The position numbers and the translations under genes were made by a program. The notes beneath the pieces were generated by a model. It had not been told where the DNA came from. It made no database searches and was given only the letters and a program-made list of their open reading frames with translations. From assembly GCF_040807025.1 (NCBI RefSeq), contig NC_090967.1:5268001-5332000 (forward strand): 64,000 nt of DNA, read 5' to 3'. Shown here piece by piece: positions 43,031 through 57,345 of this stretch (within the stretch, counting starts at the first letter, position 1; every line of letters starts with the position of its first letter). The DNA comes from Struthio camelus (taxonomy: Eukaryota; Chordata; Aves; Struthioniformes; Struthionidae).

Positions 43031-45095
43031 CCAAGCGACCGTTGCTCCCGGCCTTTGAGACCAACTCAAGAGAATATGCGGCGCTAGCGGTGTTAAAAAG
43101 ACGGGCGAGTACCTGGAGGAGGAGGAGGAGGGGGTTCTACCGCCTACTTCGTCCGTGCGCGCCTCCAAAAAGACGTTTCTACGTCCTGTTAGTGGACCTA
43201 TAGAAACATGCACGTCTTCAGGTAACGGCGATTCCCAAAAGATTTACGGATGAGCCGCTTCACGTCATTCATTGCAAAGAGAGGGCAGTGTATTAAATTT
43301 TAAGATTTTAGGATCAGAATAGCAAATTTCGTAAGGCAGTTAGGAAAAAAAAAATCAAGTAGCAGAGAAACTGAGTTCATGCAAAAATGAGTACACAGCA
43401 GATACACACGTGCACCAGGTAAACTTCATTTGAACTTGTTTACAAAATTGACAAAAAAATCACCTTGTAAACTTATTCACATTTGTTGGAGCTCACAGAA
43501 CTGGTTATACTAGCATGCTGAAATAAAGATTGTCAAGCCTCGTCTCACTCTGGAGTACATCCAAGTGAGTTGACCCTTACAGCAGAAACAAACTAGGTAG
43601 GTAACAAGATTTAAAGCTTGCGTTCTGAAATTTCTCTAGTGATTTTCTACCACTAGGGAAAGGGCTGCGCCCAGTACGGAACACTTCCTCAGCAAAGTGA
43701 GCATCAGCATGGTCAGTTTGCTGCCGAGTGCTATGCCGTAACTTGAAAGCAGTGATGAACTTGGGGCACCATCACCTCACTCGGTACAGCCCTTATGCAC
43801 CATCGCTTGCAGCAGAAACGTAAGCAGCGGAGAAAAGGATGGTTAATATAGTGAACAGAATGCAAGGCTGTCATTTCCTGACAATCGCCTTACATTCAAA
43901 GGCCTCAGAAGAGCACAGACCCTGTTCCTCAGTGATGACCATTCAGGAAAAATGGGAGAAGGGGCAACAGGGCAGGGCTGAGGGGTAGGGAGGGGGTAGG
44001 GGAGTCCCTTAATACACAGTACTGTTACATAAACAAACAAACAAAAAATTAAGCATTTCCAGCTTTTTAGCCCTCTACCATCAAATCTGCCTTCCTGAAC
44101 TGCAAGATACTGACTTTCCCCAGCTCTGAAACAGTTTGACCTCATCAACTGCAGAAGGATAAAATGGAAGTAAACTGAAAATATACTTGGAAACATTTTT
44201 TGGTAACCACTTTTTCCGGTTAGGAAATTTCAGTCTAAGACCTCAGAATTCAGAAACGGAAGCAAGCAAACATCAGTAAGATTTCGGAAACACTCAAACA
44301 TTTCAATAGCAGTAAAATCACAACAGCAGTAGGTTTGAACAGGAATGACTTAAAAAAATAAACCAAACCTTAACCTGTATCCCATGGAATGAACCAGCCT
44401 AATGCATACCAGGTAAGGAACACCCTTCTTAAATCATGGTTTGGTATTTAAGAGCTCAACTCTGCTTTCAAAGGCAGGAGAGCTTTTGCCAAGACTCTCC
44501 ATAGAAGCAAGAGCCAGCTCAAATGGATTAACAGAATTAACATCACTATAACTAGCAATATTTTTGGTATTGTGTCCCCTCTCCCTTTCCCCCAGACAGA
44601 AGCCCAGCACTGGAGGCTGTAGAAAACAACTTGTCCCAAATGTTAAAGCAATTATTGTTAATAGAAATTCTTAGCCTTTTATGCTTAATCAGGCCACTTT
44701 ACAGGAAGCTTAACAATTAAGAGTAATATATTACAAAATTAGAGATGAGAAAAGATGAACTATGATCTTTTTAGACTTTGAGGTACATTAACAGTAATTG
44801 GGTTATCAGTCTCCAAACCCTGGATGCAACCAGAGCTTTAAAAAAAAAAAAAAAAAAAAAAGCAGCAACACACACACAACCTGCGTGACTGAATACCACC
44901 AACATACATGGAAGACATCTTGTGCACCCCTAACAGCCAGCTGCTCTAGACAGCATCAGCTGGGATTCAGCTTCGCCACACTGCTCCAATGGGCTCTCAG
45001 TGCCGATGATCACTTAGTTTGCCTGAATTGACCAAACTCTAAAAAATAAATCAGTTAAGTATAAATAATTCACAAACTGTTTTGTGCAAATTTTT
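42592..45095. other. Intergenic region between SLC35E1 and MED26
   Basis: The left 450 bp belong to the SLC35E1 CpG island. The remainder (about 43050-45095) is ordinary AT-richer sequence with an A22 run at 44840-44861. I saw no gene. If MED26 uses a more distal polyadenylation site than 45096, part of this is MED26 3' UTR. Confidence 0.6.
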
Positions 45096-46098
45096 TTTAT
45101 TTCCACATTTATATCACAATGTGTCCACTTAAAGGACCAAATAGCAAAGTTGCTCCCTTCTGCATCCCAAGAACACAGAAGTCTAGTTACTGTACATTCA
45201 CTAAGGCTCTTTGTTTTTGCAAATTGCGTTTATGATGGATATCCATAAGGCAAACAATATCTAAAGGAATGGTAACAAGTATATTTCCAGCATACAAACA
45301 GGCTTCCTTTTTCCCTCTCACAGTACAATTACAAACTTGTAGCACCCTCATTACGTTTAGATTCTAGAAAAGGTGATTTTCTTTTTTTCCTAGAAGATTG
45401 CAGGAAGGGAAAAGGAGGAAAAATATTTGGCTGGTGGTGGTGGGATCAAAAATATCTTTAAACATCTAGTTTTTGCAGCATTTCTCAGAGACTGGATTTA
45501 AACTGAAACCAGACTAAAATATGTGGATGCCTATGGAATGTTGAGCTGAAGCTGGTTTCCCAGCCTGCAGTGCAACACCTGCTGTTTAAAACCCAATCTC
45601 CGTACCACATGACTTTAAAAACGCAATCATGTTCAGAGATGTGATACAAATAAAACTACAGTTTTTGCACATTGTCTCTCGAATATCTCACTGCCAAATA
45701 AAAACCCAAATCAAGTCAAATAAATAGATGCATATTTTGTTAAGGTAACTTCCACAATTTCTCTGTACCTGCCTGTAGTAAGATTCCGGCATTCAGAAAG
45801 TGCTGGAAATCATCTTCACTTCTTGGGGACTAACACTTTTTTATAGCTGGTTCGCTATAGAGTTTTGAACTCAATTTATCAACCTTCGTATGCCTTCCTT
45901 TGCAATTGTTAGTAAACTGGTAGCAGCATTTCACAAAAGGAGAATTTAAAGGAAAGAGCTGTAAATAACCAGCTCCCTCACACCCTCTGCTCGTTGGGCC
46001 TGTTTGTCCAGGACAGGAGGCTTTCTCCATGTTTAAGTGGCATAGTGTCTGCCATTTTTGCTAACTGCAGATGTAAAAGCATTTTAGCAAAACTGTAC
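45096..46098 (-). terminator. MED26 3' UTR and poly(A) signal
   Basis: The MED26 stop TGA is at 46099-46101 (minus). The first canonical minus-strand AATAAA after it is at 45096-45101, giving a 3' UTR of about 1 kb. Confidence 0.6.
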
Positions 46099-49000
46099 TC
46101 AGTCTAGGCAGACATAAGGCAGGATGTTCAATCTACCATCATCCCCGTGTGGATCTAAAGATATGCACTGTGTCCAATCATACCAGTTACCCTGTGTATC
46201 ATAACAACCGTTCACGCCTGGCCAGTTATGTTCACGTATTCTGTTGAGATCATCACTTGTGACCTCTCTTGTGACCCCAGGCAAGTCTGTAGGTTTGCTG
46301 TTAGGAGCTAGAACATGAGTCTTTCTAGCCTCTTTTCTAGTGCTTTCCTCCTGCTTTAAATATTCAGACATGAAGTAGTGAGCTCCTGGAGTCTGTACTC
46401 CTGATGAGGACAGCAAGCTACTCTGTCTGTTTAAATAGGACTGAATTATTTCATTTCTGGATAATTCTTTCCAGTTCGTTTGTTCAAAAGGGCTTTGCAG
46501 GTTGGGTTTTTGCTCCTGCTTTTCCGTTTCTGTCCTGTGCTGTTCAGTGAGTGCAGGAATTTCTACCTGCAAAGGATCTTTCTGCGTTAAAGGTTTTATC
46601 TGTCCTGTCATGGGATCAAAAGTGAGCTTTCTCTCTTTTAATCTCACAGGTTTTACACCCCCTTCTGTGACGTGCCCATCCAAGTTGACGGTGTAGTCTC
46701 TAGGTCGGTACCTTTTCTTCTTTTTACTATCGGAACCTGAAGCAGCATCATCACTGTCCATTTTTGAAGTGTCCTGTGAAAAGCCAATGTGCGGCGTGAG
46801 AGATTCCCCAGAATGGGAGCTGGTTTTGCAGCTGGGAGATGTGTGCTGTTGAAGTGTCCCTGCTGTATGCCTGTGCTGGCTTTCAGAAGGTACCTGCTCC
46901 TGCCAGTGCTGAGACACCTCAGTTACTGATTGCTGAGAGAACTCCAGTCTTTTTGCTGGCATTGGAGGTGTTGATGGTTGCATCAGGGATGGTGGTGGTG
47001 ATGGCACCTGTGCAGTATCTAAGAACTGAGACCTTTGAGATGGACTAGGCATTGAATCCTTTGGTGAGTACGTAGTATGCTGCCGAGCAAAAGTATCATG
47101 CCTAACATTCCTAGGGCTAAACGAGGAACAGCGAGGACTCTTAGGTTGGTGTGGTCCTGTAGTTTCTTCCGATTTATCATGCTGCTGAAGCACTGCAGTC
47201 TTTAATAACGAGGAAGTGCTTGAAGGTTTTACAAGTCCTGGAGAACTGGTGTGAGGTTTTACAGCATTTACTGGGATCTTACTGTGTTTGTCATTTTCAC
47301 TGAGTTCTGTCCTGCTGCTTTCAGGCCCTGCATGTAGGTTTACATCTACAGGACTAGGGAAATTTTCAGGACTACCTCCAATTCCGTTCGTTGGAGGGGG
47401 TGAAGAGTTTTGTAATACTTCATGACTAGTTTTGGAGACTTTTGGGGCAGGAGGGCCCTGATGCCCATCTCTATGTTCACCTTTCCTTTTCCGATTTCCC
47501 AGTTTCTCGGTTTTCGGAGAGTTTAGTTTCTGTATATCATTCCTGCTTTTCAATTCACTGATTGGCTTTGATCCAGCCATGGCAGGAAGCGGTGCTTCTG
47601 GTTTGCAGTTGTGAGCACCACCGTTTGCTGATCCAGGTGGATTCGGCAACCCTCTTGGCACTGGCTCATTCTGGGTTACAGGTTCTATCAACTTTTGCCA
47701 ATTCCGCAACAATTTCTTGGCACGTTTGGCAAGTTCCTCATTGGATGTCTTCTTCCTCACCTCATTGATAAGCCTCCCAAGTCTCGTCTCCTAGAAAGAA
47801 ATAAAAGTTGTTTTAAAACAACACAATTATTCTAAACAAAGTTCTGACTTCAGCATTAAGACAGATTTCTACTTTTTAATGCCTACCCTAACAAACAAAG
47901 ATTTAGGAGCTAAATTAACCTTTTTGGAAAGGATTAGTCCAGTTGGTCCAGTGCTCTGCCTAACACAACACGAAACCTACTGTAGGTTTTGAGTCATCCT
48001 GTCTTTGTTCCCTGGCTAAAGTACCAGGGCCATCAATTGTCAAAGACATCAGAAAGGAACTCTTTAATCAGCAGGAGTCTTGAAAATAAAGGCGCAAGCT
48101 CAGATTTGAGGGGAAAGCGCAATACTCGAGGTGGAAAAAGTGTGTGTTCACCACAGTGAAACTGAGACCTGCAGAAAGAGGCATGAGACGAAATTTGAGA
48201 ATTTTAGCCTGTTTCCTTTCTTCTTCCTCCACCTCCTCTCCCTCACTCCCTAATATCTTGAAAGGACATGAAAGACCAATTTAAACAAGCATCCCTAAGA
48301 TGTCCCAACATGATTCCATAAGCAGAAGGAAGTGACGTGTTTGATTTTTCCCAAAGCACACTTGAAAAAATTGTTCCACGAGTCAGGTTAATGAAGAAAA
48401 GCACTTCAAAGGAAGACACAGACTGGACCGAGAAAGATGCAACATGTCGTGATACGCGTATTGAAATATAGCTGGAGCTGACAAAAATCACACAGGTTTC
48501 AGCTTCTCCAATCAGAAAAAAATCATCTCAGTATTGTGTCTAGCATTTACAGAATAGGTGTCCAATCCCCCAAAGCGATGTACTTCCAAACTATTTGGGT
48601 CCATTCTGAATACAAAGGTAAACTGCTGGCCCAATACACCACTTTCTGTAATACTACACACCTGAATCTCAGAGCTGTTTTGAGATTCATTTCATCTCTC
48701 ATGCAGCATGGAGAATGCTTAGCTGTGTCTGCAGCTGCGTCACTCAGACACTACATCTAATCACATTTAACAATATAATAATTATTTGCAGGTTATAAAA
48801 GCTGTAGTTAAAGCAGGTTACACCAGTAATCTCTATACACAGACTGGAAATGTTTTCATAATTTAAGCATAAAAACTCATTTGGGCTCTGTATCTGAGAG
48901 TGGCCAGTGAGACTGCAATTGCTATACCCGCTACCTCAGCTTTTAATACCCCCGATCTCATGAACTAGGTTAGTATTGAAATATGCTTAACTGAGTTTAA

Positions 49001-49453
49001 GAGTAGCTTTACGGAAACAGAGTAACTATATTCCTCCTATTTCAGATTCTTTATTCTTTGGTCATCAAGCTGCTAAAAAGGCAACCAGCTTTCAGCCAGC
49101 AGTAATTCTGGCGCGTTCAGCAACATTAATCAGTAACAAGTAACGGTTAATTTAGCGCCTTATACAAATAGAAACTGGGCTGCACTGAATCTGAATCCAG
49201 AAAGAATCACTATGTACGCTGCATGTCAGAGGAAGCACGAGGGGGACAAAAAAATACCTCAATTGTGAATTGCTTGCAATTAACATATTATTTCAAGAAA
49301 AAGCACTTATGAAAATTAGATAGGGAGAGAAAGTCTTATACCCCCTAAAAAACAAGGGATGCTTAGAAAGTGACATACCTCAAGTGCCTCTTTGGTAATG
49401 GGATATTTCTCCAGGCTGGAGATCACTTCCAGCACTGCCACCATGTTATGGAT
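46099..49453 (-). CDS. MED26: MED26, Mediator complex subunit 26, two downstream coding exons (5'-partial)
   Basis: MED26 is a metazoan Mediator subunit that links Mediator to TFIID and to elongation complexes in the nucleus. Two exons are visible: 49379-49453 (25 aa, IHNMVAVLEVISSLEKYPIT...) and 46099-47790 (563 aa plus stop). Together they give most of the N-terminal TFIIS N-like (LW) domain (VLEVISSLEKYPITKEALE, ETRLGRLIN, AKRAKKLLRNWQKLI), a long Ser/Pro/Thr-rich disordered middle, the basic SDSKKKKRYRPRDYTVNLDG and KERKLTFDPMTGQIKPLTQK segments, then SPFEQTNWKELSRNEIIQSY and the invariant C terminus WPGVNGCYDTQGNWYDWTQC...ILPYVCLD. The first exon (about 24 codons in human as I recall) was not found and should lie beyond 64000. 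The exon join at 47790 to 49379 is phase 0 (ALE then ETRLG). Confidence 0.95.
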
Positions 49454-52400
49454 CTGCAATAAAGAAGACAAAGTCACTTCATGTTTTGTGCACGGGTCTT
49501 AGTTATCAAATATAATTTAAGACCTTCCACTTTATAATTGCTGAAGCACTAATCCCAAAATTGCTATCACACTGTCTGGCTTTAGGGAGCTGATTGTTCA
49601 AAGAATAGGGACAAGGACACCTTACTGACCTAATTGGAAGCTGAAGGAGCTATAACAAACATGCTCTTACATAAAACTACATGAAATATTAGCACTAAAA
49701 CCAACATAACTTACACTAGGAAAGTTCTGAGACCCCTAGACAAGGTATTAACTAACTGTCCAACAGCCAAACTGGAAACCTAAGTGCCAAGCGGACCAAG
49801 AAAAGTTACCGGTTAATTCGGAAATCTCACATTTATTCTTTTATGCACTACTATCAATTTATACAAGTTTCTCTTCCATGATTTTGCTCATAATATTGGT
49901 GCTTCCCGTAGCTGCATCAGGAAAGAATCTAAAAACCTAGGCATAAACTACAAGTTTAAAACTAGACATGAAACAAACACTATGCCCAGTAGGTGTCCTC
50001 AGACTATCATTCAGCAGAAGAAGGAAGCATGGAACATAGCCATGGCTCCTAAATAGCCACCTTAACAACTCAGTAGTCATTCTGGAATTATACTCCCCGA
50101 TAGGTAGGATGGTGAGAAGTGACTTCAGAAATTCACATTATATTACAATAGCGTGTATCAGATTTTCAGATGTGCTTCACTGCAATGTTTCTTTATGCAT
50201 GAATACATTCCGCACAGAACCAGTTGCCCACAACCTGTAGATGCTTAACACAAGTGTGATTTTAATAATTCCAGTGAGAAAATTCAGGCTACTCAGAGAT
50301 CCACAGTCCCACTAGTTGGTATTAAGAGCACTGAAAACTGGAATTTCTAATTCACCTTTGTAGAGAGATTTAACAGATAATGGAAGGAAAATTTGAATCA
50401 CTGAGTCTCATTTATTGCTTAATTGCATATGTGACTCAACTGGACAGGAACTGCATCTGAGAAAAATCTTTGAACAAGAACCTCTGCAGGGATCCCCATG
50501 ATCCTAACTTGGGTGAGGAGCACCATCAGGCAGCCCTGCCCTCCCCGGCCACACACACTGCTGCAACACTGTGCTTTTTAAAAACAGTGCAAGTTTCTTA
50601 GAATTAGCTTTTTAAAGTCCATTCTACCCTTCTATTAAGCAACAACAGGGTAATCAGGAGCAAAATTCTTTTTGTTCTTCAGATAATCCTATGCATATAC
50701 AATGCTTTTTTTCCATCACAGTAGGATTGCTTAAGGTTGAAGACACTTACCTAAAGCTGTCAGCAATGAAGCATTTCACCAGATTTTGAGAGTTACTTTT
50801 AATAAACTTTTTAAAGCCTATATATACTTTGACCGATTATAATTCTTACAAGACATAAAGCTAACTCAAGACCAAAGATGAATTAATTTGTCAAGACTCC
50901 TTCTTCACTAAACTACAATGCCTCTGCAGATATTTAAAGCCTTACCACCTAGTCAGGTCTAGTAAATCTACGCTTAAGCTTTAAAGCGGCAATAGCAAGT
51001 ATTTTTTTGCACATTTCAGTACTTAATATTTCACTTGAGTGCACTGACATTTCTTCATGCTTTTATCGCTGCGCTGCCCTCAGTGCCTAGGAAGGATGAT
51101 TTAGCCCCCTCAGCTTAAGTAATATACAACACCAGTTCTGTCAAAGCTTCTAGAACTGGAGCAGTTAGAATAGCTAATGCTCAGTTCTGGGAGTTTCCAG
51201 ACAAAGATTTGTAGACTTGCAAAACAGATATTATATTCTCCCTCTCAACATATTAGTTTAGGTTAGGAATACCTGGGTGCAAAAAGGCTCTGTGTATCGC
51301 ACACACCAATAGTTGGTACAATTATTTTTGCAGTTACTGGTAATCCCCAAACATTCATTATCTAAGTGACGAACTGATAGTAAAAAAGGATCATTCGTCT
51401 ATCAAAAGGTCAAGATGGGGAATGTGATACGCTCATATATACACACACCTACAGAAAGATGAATTTGGCCAGGGAATTTCCAGTAACAGCTCTGCTTTTG
51501 TTTCAGAACACCCAAATACGCACATACAGATGCCCCCAGAATGCTAAATCACCTACCATTTAACACCAGAGACCGGGTCTGTACCAAGACTGATAGACTT
51601 ATTTCATTCCCTCCTTTAAGGGGGGCATGATACCAGCTAAGATAATGAAACCAGCCTTACGCCGCTGAGTTTGTGTTGAACACTTAACTTCTGGTAGGAC
51701 AAAAACACCCATTTCAGATTCTTCACACGTTTGTGATCAATTGAAAACATGCTGTCGTAGTGAAGCATTCGCTGCTGCAAGGAGCACAAATGCTCACACG
51801 CGAGATCAACTTCAAGTTGCTTCTCTCTTTTCTCCTCCTTTTTGACCTTCAGGGAAGCGTGGTTCTTTCAAAAACAATGATCAGGCAGGTTCAACAACTT
51901 CTCCACCCTTCTCCAGGAGTTTTGTATAGTTACCTTGGAATTCTTCACCCAAACTGGCATAAAGATAAGTTTGTCATAAAAATCATATTCACCTATTTCG
52001 AAATAAAGACTGTGAAACACGACAAAAGCAAGACAACCTCCCAAAACACCTCAAGAGAATCTTGCCAACGCGAAGACACCTCTTCCGATACCAGCAGCAC
52101 GTCAGTATTGCACGCCAATATCTTTACCTTAAACAATCTGTTACTGGCTTAATAAAATTCATGTTTTATGACATAATTGACATGAGACTGAAGTTATAAA
52201 ACCTACCAGGACATCATCCTATTTGGAACAGCGGTAAGAACGATCATTTATTGATGCAAACAGCTATTCAAAATGCTTATTAGCTACATACACTGGACAG
52301 GCAAAGTAAAATAAAGCACTGTGGGACAAGGGAGTTTGGCAACTTCAGTCTCTTCAAATACTGTGCAAGGGACAATTGCATAACTCAGTGTCTCAGGAAC

Positions 52401-55400
52401 TTACACATCGCTTTAGTATCTATTTGCCTTTATCTACTTGCACTGCCATCCCCCACCCTGTAAAACAAAAACTTCTCTATAGGGCAACCCTAGGACCTCG
52501 TATTTAGGACCTCGCAGAAGACACCTAAGACTAATTTGTATTGCATTTCAAATTACCCTGTGCTATTCCCATGTTTTGAAGGTTGGCTGGCACATAGACT
52601 AATTCACTCGAAAGTTTACTGGAGAACATCTGCTTTGAGTCTTCTGCAATAATCCTTGCAGCCAACCCTAATAAGAGTCATAGAAAACAAATCTTATTTA
52701 TTCCATGCAAGTCTCTAAGTCATTTAGACATACCCTGGAGTTCACTCCCGGTATCTCTTCCAAGTTAAGCAGTAGATGTTTTTACTGCAGTTTCAGACAA
52801 AAGCATGGGTTTCTGAACTCTGTGGAAAAGATCAAGCAGCTTAATTTATTTTTTTAATTACCACTTTAATCCTATTTTAGCTTTTATGAATCAATAGCAA
52901 TTCAGTAACTACCTTCAGGGTAAGTGTTACACAGCAGTTTGAAAGGATAAGAAGTTTGCTCAGATTCGGGAAGTTTAACCTCCCTACCTACAGGGCCAGT
53001 TGGGCTTTCGAGGAGCCTCCCATCTCCAGGGAGGACAGTTTACTTCACTTCCGTGCACAATCTGCTGCTCACCTTCCCCTCCTGCAGGAGCAACTGCTCC
53101 CTGCTGCCTCCTGTTCTACAGCCCCTTTCTTAGGTGGATTTGAAAATAGTAGCTCATGCACAGATGTGTAGTTTGCTATCACTGCTGCCACGTGCTGGGG
53201 GTGGGAAGGGTCATGACTACCAGCCTGCAGGGCCGTGTTTTATATTGGACCAGCACCCAAACGCTACTATTTGGTTTGTGCTCAGAGGTGGATGAGGAGC
53301 CCCTCTCTTCCCTTATCTACCGACCAGTCAGACATAAATCAGAAAGTGAACACCAACATAACGGCTCCTCTCTCATCCCCAGGACTGCCTCCCCACGCGG
53401 GACGACAGAGCCCCGCAGGTGCTCTCACTCCACTGCTGTCTAAGAAATAAGTGTTACGGAAACATCCAATCGCAGTCATTTAAGTAAAGCAGAAATCATG
53501 CGATTGTATTAAAAAACAGGTTTTGCAGGGATGTTTGCCAAAGGTCCTTGCATGACTATACCCTGAGAGATGACCAACCAAATCTGAGTATCAAAGATGG
53601 TGTTGCTTACAGACATAGCTTACAGGCTGGGGCCAAGGGGAAAGAGTATTCCATCATAGTATGACTTTGCACCTAGGAGAAAACCTGAGAACTAGGTGTA
53701 CCATTTAAGAAGAAGAAGAAAAAACCAACACCCTGCAGTGAAGCTGCTAACAAAGATTCTTTCTTATCCTACTGGATTTCTTGCTAGAAAGGTATAGAAA
53801 TATAATCTAATGGGAAATTGGTGGTTCCTCTTTTTAATTGCTTACATTGAGTCCAAATAACAGCAATAAAAAGCATCTTTTGAAACTGCATCATCATCCA
53901 TATGGATTACCTTAGCACTTTAAAAAGACTCCAAAAGGTGGTTAAACTTGACCTGGCCCTCAAATCCTTGAAACTTTCCCAAAACAAAATGTAATGCCAC
54001 TAGCCTCCTGAAATCACAGGTTGCAATGATCAGCGCTCTGACTCCATTATAAGCATTCTGAAACGGACTTCACCGATGCATCAGAAGATACTAGCTTTGC
54101 GAGAATGCGTTTCTCATCCAACTTCAGCTTATTCCTTCAGAATATACTCTACCAGCTCAATACTTTGCTACTCTCAAAGAAAGTACTTTGTGTAGCACTT
54201 TCCCATCTGCAGTATCAAAATAATTTTATAAAAGCAAGCAAAGAAGTAGACCTACTGTGGGAGACTGAACAGATCTTTCTACCTCTGCTACAAACGAGAT
54301 CTGAATCCAGATCTCTATTCCCAAGCTGATGATTTCTGTTAGCAATTAATATAAGAAATACAGCATGGTCTATCCAGAAATTCCCTAGGGCATTTGTACC
54401 ATTTTTATTGTCTTCCTACAGCCATCCTCTCTCCCACTGCCCCCCGGGACAGCAACACTGTTGTTGCGTTATAAAAACGGTCGTGCGTTTACGACCACAT
54501 ATATCCTTAGGCAGAAAAGGGTAACTTACAACAAAGTCCTGGGGTCAAGGTCAATATTGCTGAAACAGCCAGGAAGGCAGAACCAAGCCAAACGGAGGCA
54601 TGCGAACAGCACTGTCTTATGCATGATGTCCTCCACTCATGCTTACTTCATCCAAAGCAGCAGAGTGATCACTTACGTCTACACACACTGATTTCTACCG
54701 CAGACTGGTCTTTCTGATCAACAGCTGATCTTGCCCACAGCAGTGCACTTGTAGAAAAACTACTTCATTGCATAATAATCTGAAATATGGAGTAAGAGGG
54801 AAGAAAAGTTGCTATTCATAATAGGCTTTATTTAAATGCTGTAATGGAAATACAGCAGTGCAGTGTTTATTTAGCGCTTCATCTAGGAAGCACTAGATAG
54901 CAGACAGTAACAATACATATTGTGTACAGTAAACTAGAATGTCATTTATTCAAAGATCTAGACCAAGTGGGCAAAGTTAGAATTCAGGCAACAGCCTGCT
55001 GGTATTTAGATCAGTTCCCTTGCAACTGATCTATTAAGAGTTTCCCCTACCCCCAACATGACATAATGTTGTCTAAAGATAGGGTACAGGAGATACCATT
55101 CACAGAAATGACATGCCGAAAAGATGACCATGCACTACTTGGATCAAAATTATTGAAACTATTTGAAAGTCCGTTTGCTAAGTGGAGTTCAAATATTCAC
55201 CAATATACAAAAGATTTCTTTTAAGCTAGAGGCCAGTTTTCTAATGATCAGTATTTAATAGGAAGATAGATCTTTAAACATGATGGAATCAATGATCTAC
55301 GTATCTTAGGCTTAAAGTCATCCACTTATAGTATCTTCTATGACAGGGGAAATTCTTTGGGAGTCCGTGCTCTGAAAAATCAGAAATTGGTGCTGCAAAA

Positions 55401-56859
55401 CAACAGCCAGAAGAAATACTCCTTGAGTACCACGAACAGTCACAAAAGTGGCTAGGCACAGCAAGCACTGACCCTTACCTTTGGGTTTAACATTTCCAGG
55501 TCTAACTTGAAGAGTTAGAACACTTTGAATAGATTTTACTTGTACTTAGGCTTTATTTAATAGTACGGTAACACTACCCAGCCCGAGCAAGATACCTTCC
55601 CACAGACTTTACAAAGCCAGGACGGTCGAGCAGGGAGTGAGGTCAGATTCCAACAATATACCACACTGTGAAGACGTTAGCTGACCTGGAACATTTCCCT
55701 GGAGCGAGACAATGGCTTAGCCCTCTTATTACCTTTTGACAGTATGTATGCACATGAGTATGGTCTAGAGAGACTGGAAAAGCCAAGAGACCAAGAGGAA
55801 TTTGCCAGCAGAGAACAGTTTGCCTTGGCACTTACAAACAGCCTAGAGAGAGGAACCCATAGCAGTTGGTAAAAGTGCCACGAGTGCTGAAGCTCTTCTG
55901 CGCGCCCAACTCCGAAATCCACTCAGGAGACTCCTAACTCTGGCAGGCCTCAAGTCTGGCCTGGACATAGGAAGAGCGAACACCACCTGTCTGCAAGAAA
56001 CCACCCAGCAAAAGAATCATCCATTCATGGAGTCATTTAGTAGGTAAGTAGGCTATAGGAGCAAAAACTTGATCATTTTAACAATTGGATCACTGCAAAG
56101 TCAGGACTATAGAAGTTACACAGGTTCTAAGGGACTTAAAGACTATAGCAACCCAAAGGTTGGAAGCACAGAAAGTCAAAGAACCACAGCTAATTTTCCA
56201 CAGTGCAGTGTCAGCTTTAATAATTACTCCCCTCCCTTCTTGGCCATTTGTTCTACCCTCTCTTCTCCTAATTTAGCCCTCACACTGAATAAAGTATCAG
56301 ATTAAATAAATGCCAGCATCAGTGGAGGAAAAACAATGGAAAGGTCTCATCTGTAGGCAGTGCTGGGTGAGAGGAAGAAAATATTTTTGCTGCTTCTAAG
56401 ATGGTGGTGGGGGGAATGGAAAAGCTTCTGAGCAGCAACCAGTACTGCCTCCAGCTCCTGGTACTGCAGCAGTCTGTAGCATATCCCCTCCTGCGGGGAC
56501 GGGAAAGCGGCCCCTCTACTCTCCTAAGAGCTTAACCACAAACAGAGCAAGGGATCAGATCCAGTCCACAAGCAGCCAAGTGGGTCATCTAAGATTAGAT
56601 CAAACTGCTATGAAAAGATGGCACAACTCTTTGAAATACTCTTAAACTAGAAGGACACGTGACACAAATTCAAGCCAAGGAAATAGAGGGGGGGAAAAAA
56701 AAAGAGTAGGTATTGCAGACCATTACAGTTAGCCAGTTGTCGTGGTGGCAGAACAGAACACACTCAGAATGGTATCTACCACAGCGTACTACAAGCAAGA
56801 TATGTTAGTCCTGTTTTTCACTCAACACCACACTGATAAGGAATGGTATAGGAATCAAA

Positions 56860-57345
56860 TTCAGCTGGCATTCCATGTTCATCAGGAGGCGCCACAGTTC
56901 AAGAAGAATGTATACAAAGAAGAGTTCAGAGGAGAGCAGTGATAAGAGGTTTTGAAAACACAGTTAATAAGAAAAGGTTTAAGTACTCAGCTCACAACCA
57001 AGTTATGGAGGGGACACAAAGCTTGAAGTAAGCCTTCCTGTGCAGTTCCTGTGCCTTATGTCGTTATAATAAAGAAAATGGTGATCAAATGCTTTCATGC
57101 TCATTGGCCTAATTTGCAACAAGAGAGATACTGATTACATATTAGGAATAACTAGAGAGGTAGTAATGCACTGAAACAAGCTCTCCAACAGTTTCTATAA
57201 TGACTCTAGAGGTTTAAGAGCAGATTAGACACATCTGGAAGGAGCTGTTTCATGTACACGAAGCTGCTTCAGTGAAGGCGATGGACCATGTAGCTTCATG
57301 AAGTCCCTTTCAGTCATACATTCCTCCGATTCATATCCGTGGAAC
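56860..57345 (+). mobile_element. Old CR1 LINE 3'-end relic
   Basis: The plus strand follows the typical CR1 3' region in order: gttcaagaagaatgtataca; a gaggagagcagtgataagag block leading to ggttttgaaaaca; gaaaaggttt; a ttgcaacaagagaga-tattaggaataa block; a long-to-short run ending ggtttaagagcagattagac; and finally catgaagtccctttcagtcat-acattcctccgattc. The divergence is heavy and no open frame survives. The sense orientation is opposite to MED26. The boundaries are approximate. Confidence 0.8.

Noticed and set aside
46502-47768. Short plus-strand frames opposite the large MED26 exon
   Set aside because: They are antisense shadows of conserved MED26 coding sequence.
51760-52152. A 130-codon plus-strand frame in MED26 intron 1
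   Set aside because: Composition and content are unremarkable, with no family resemblance, splice-site support or CpG context.
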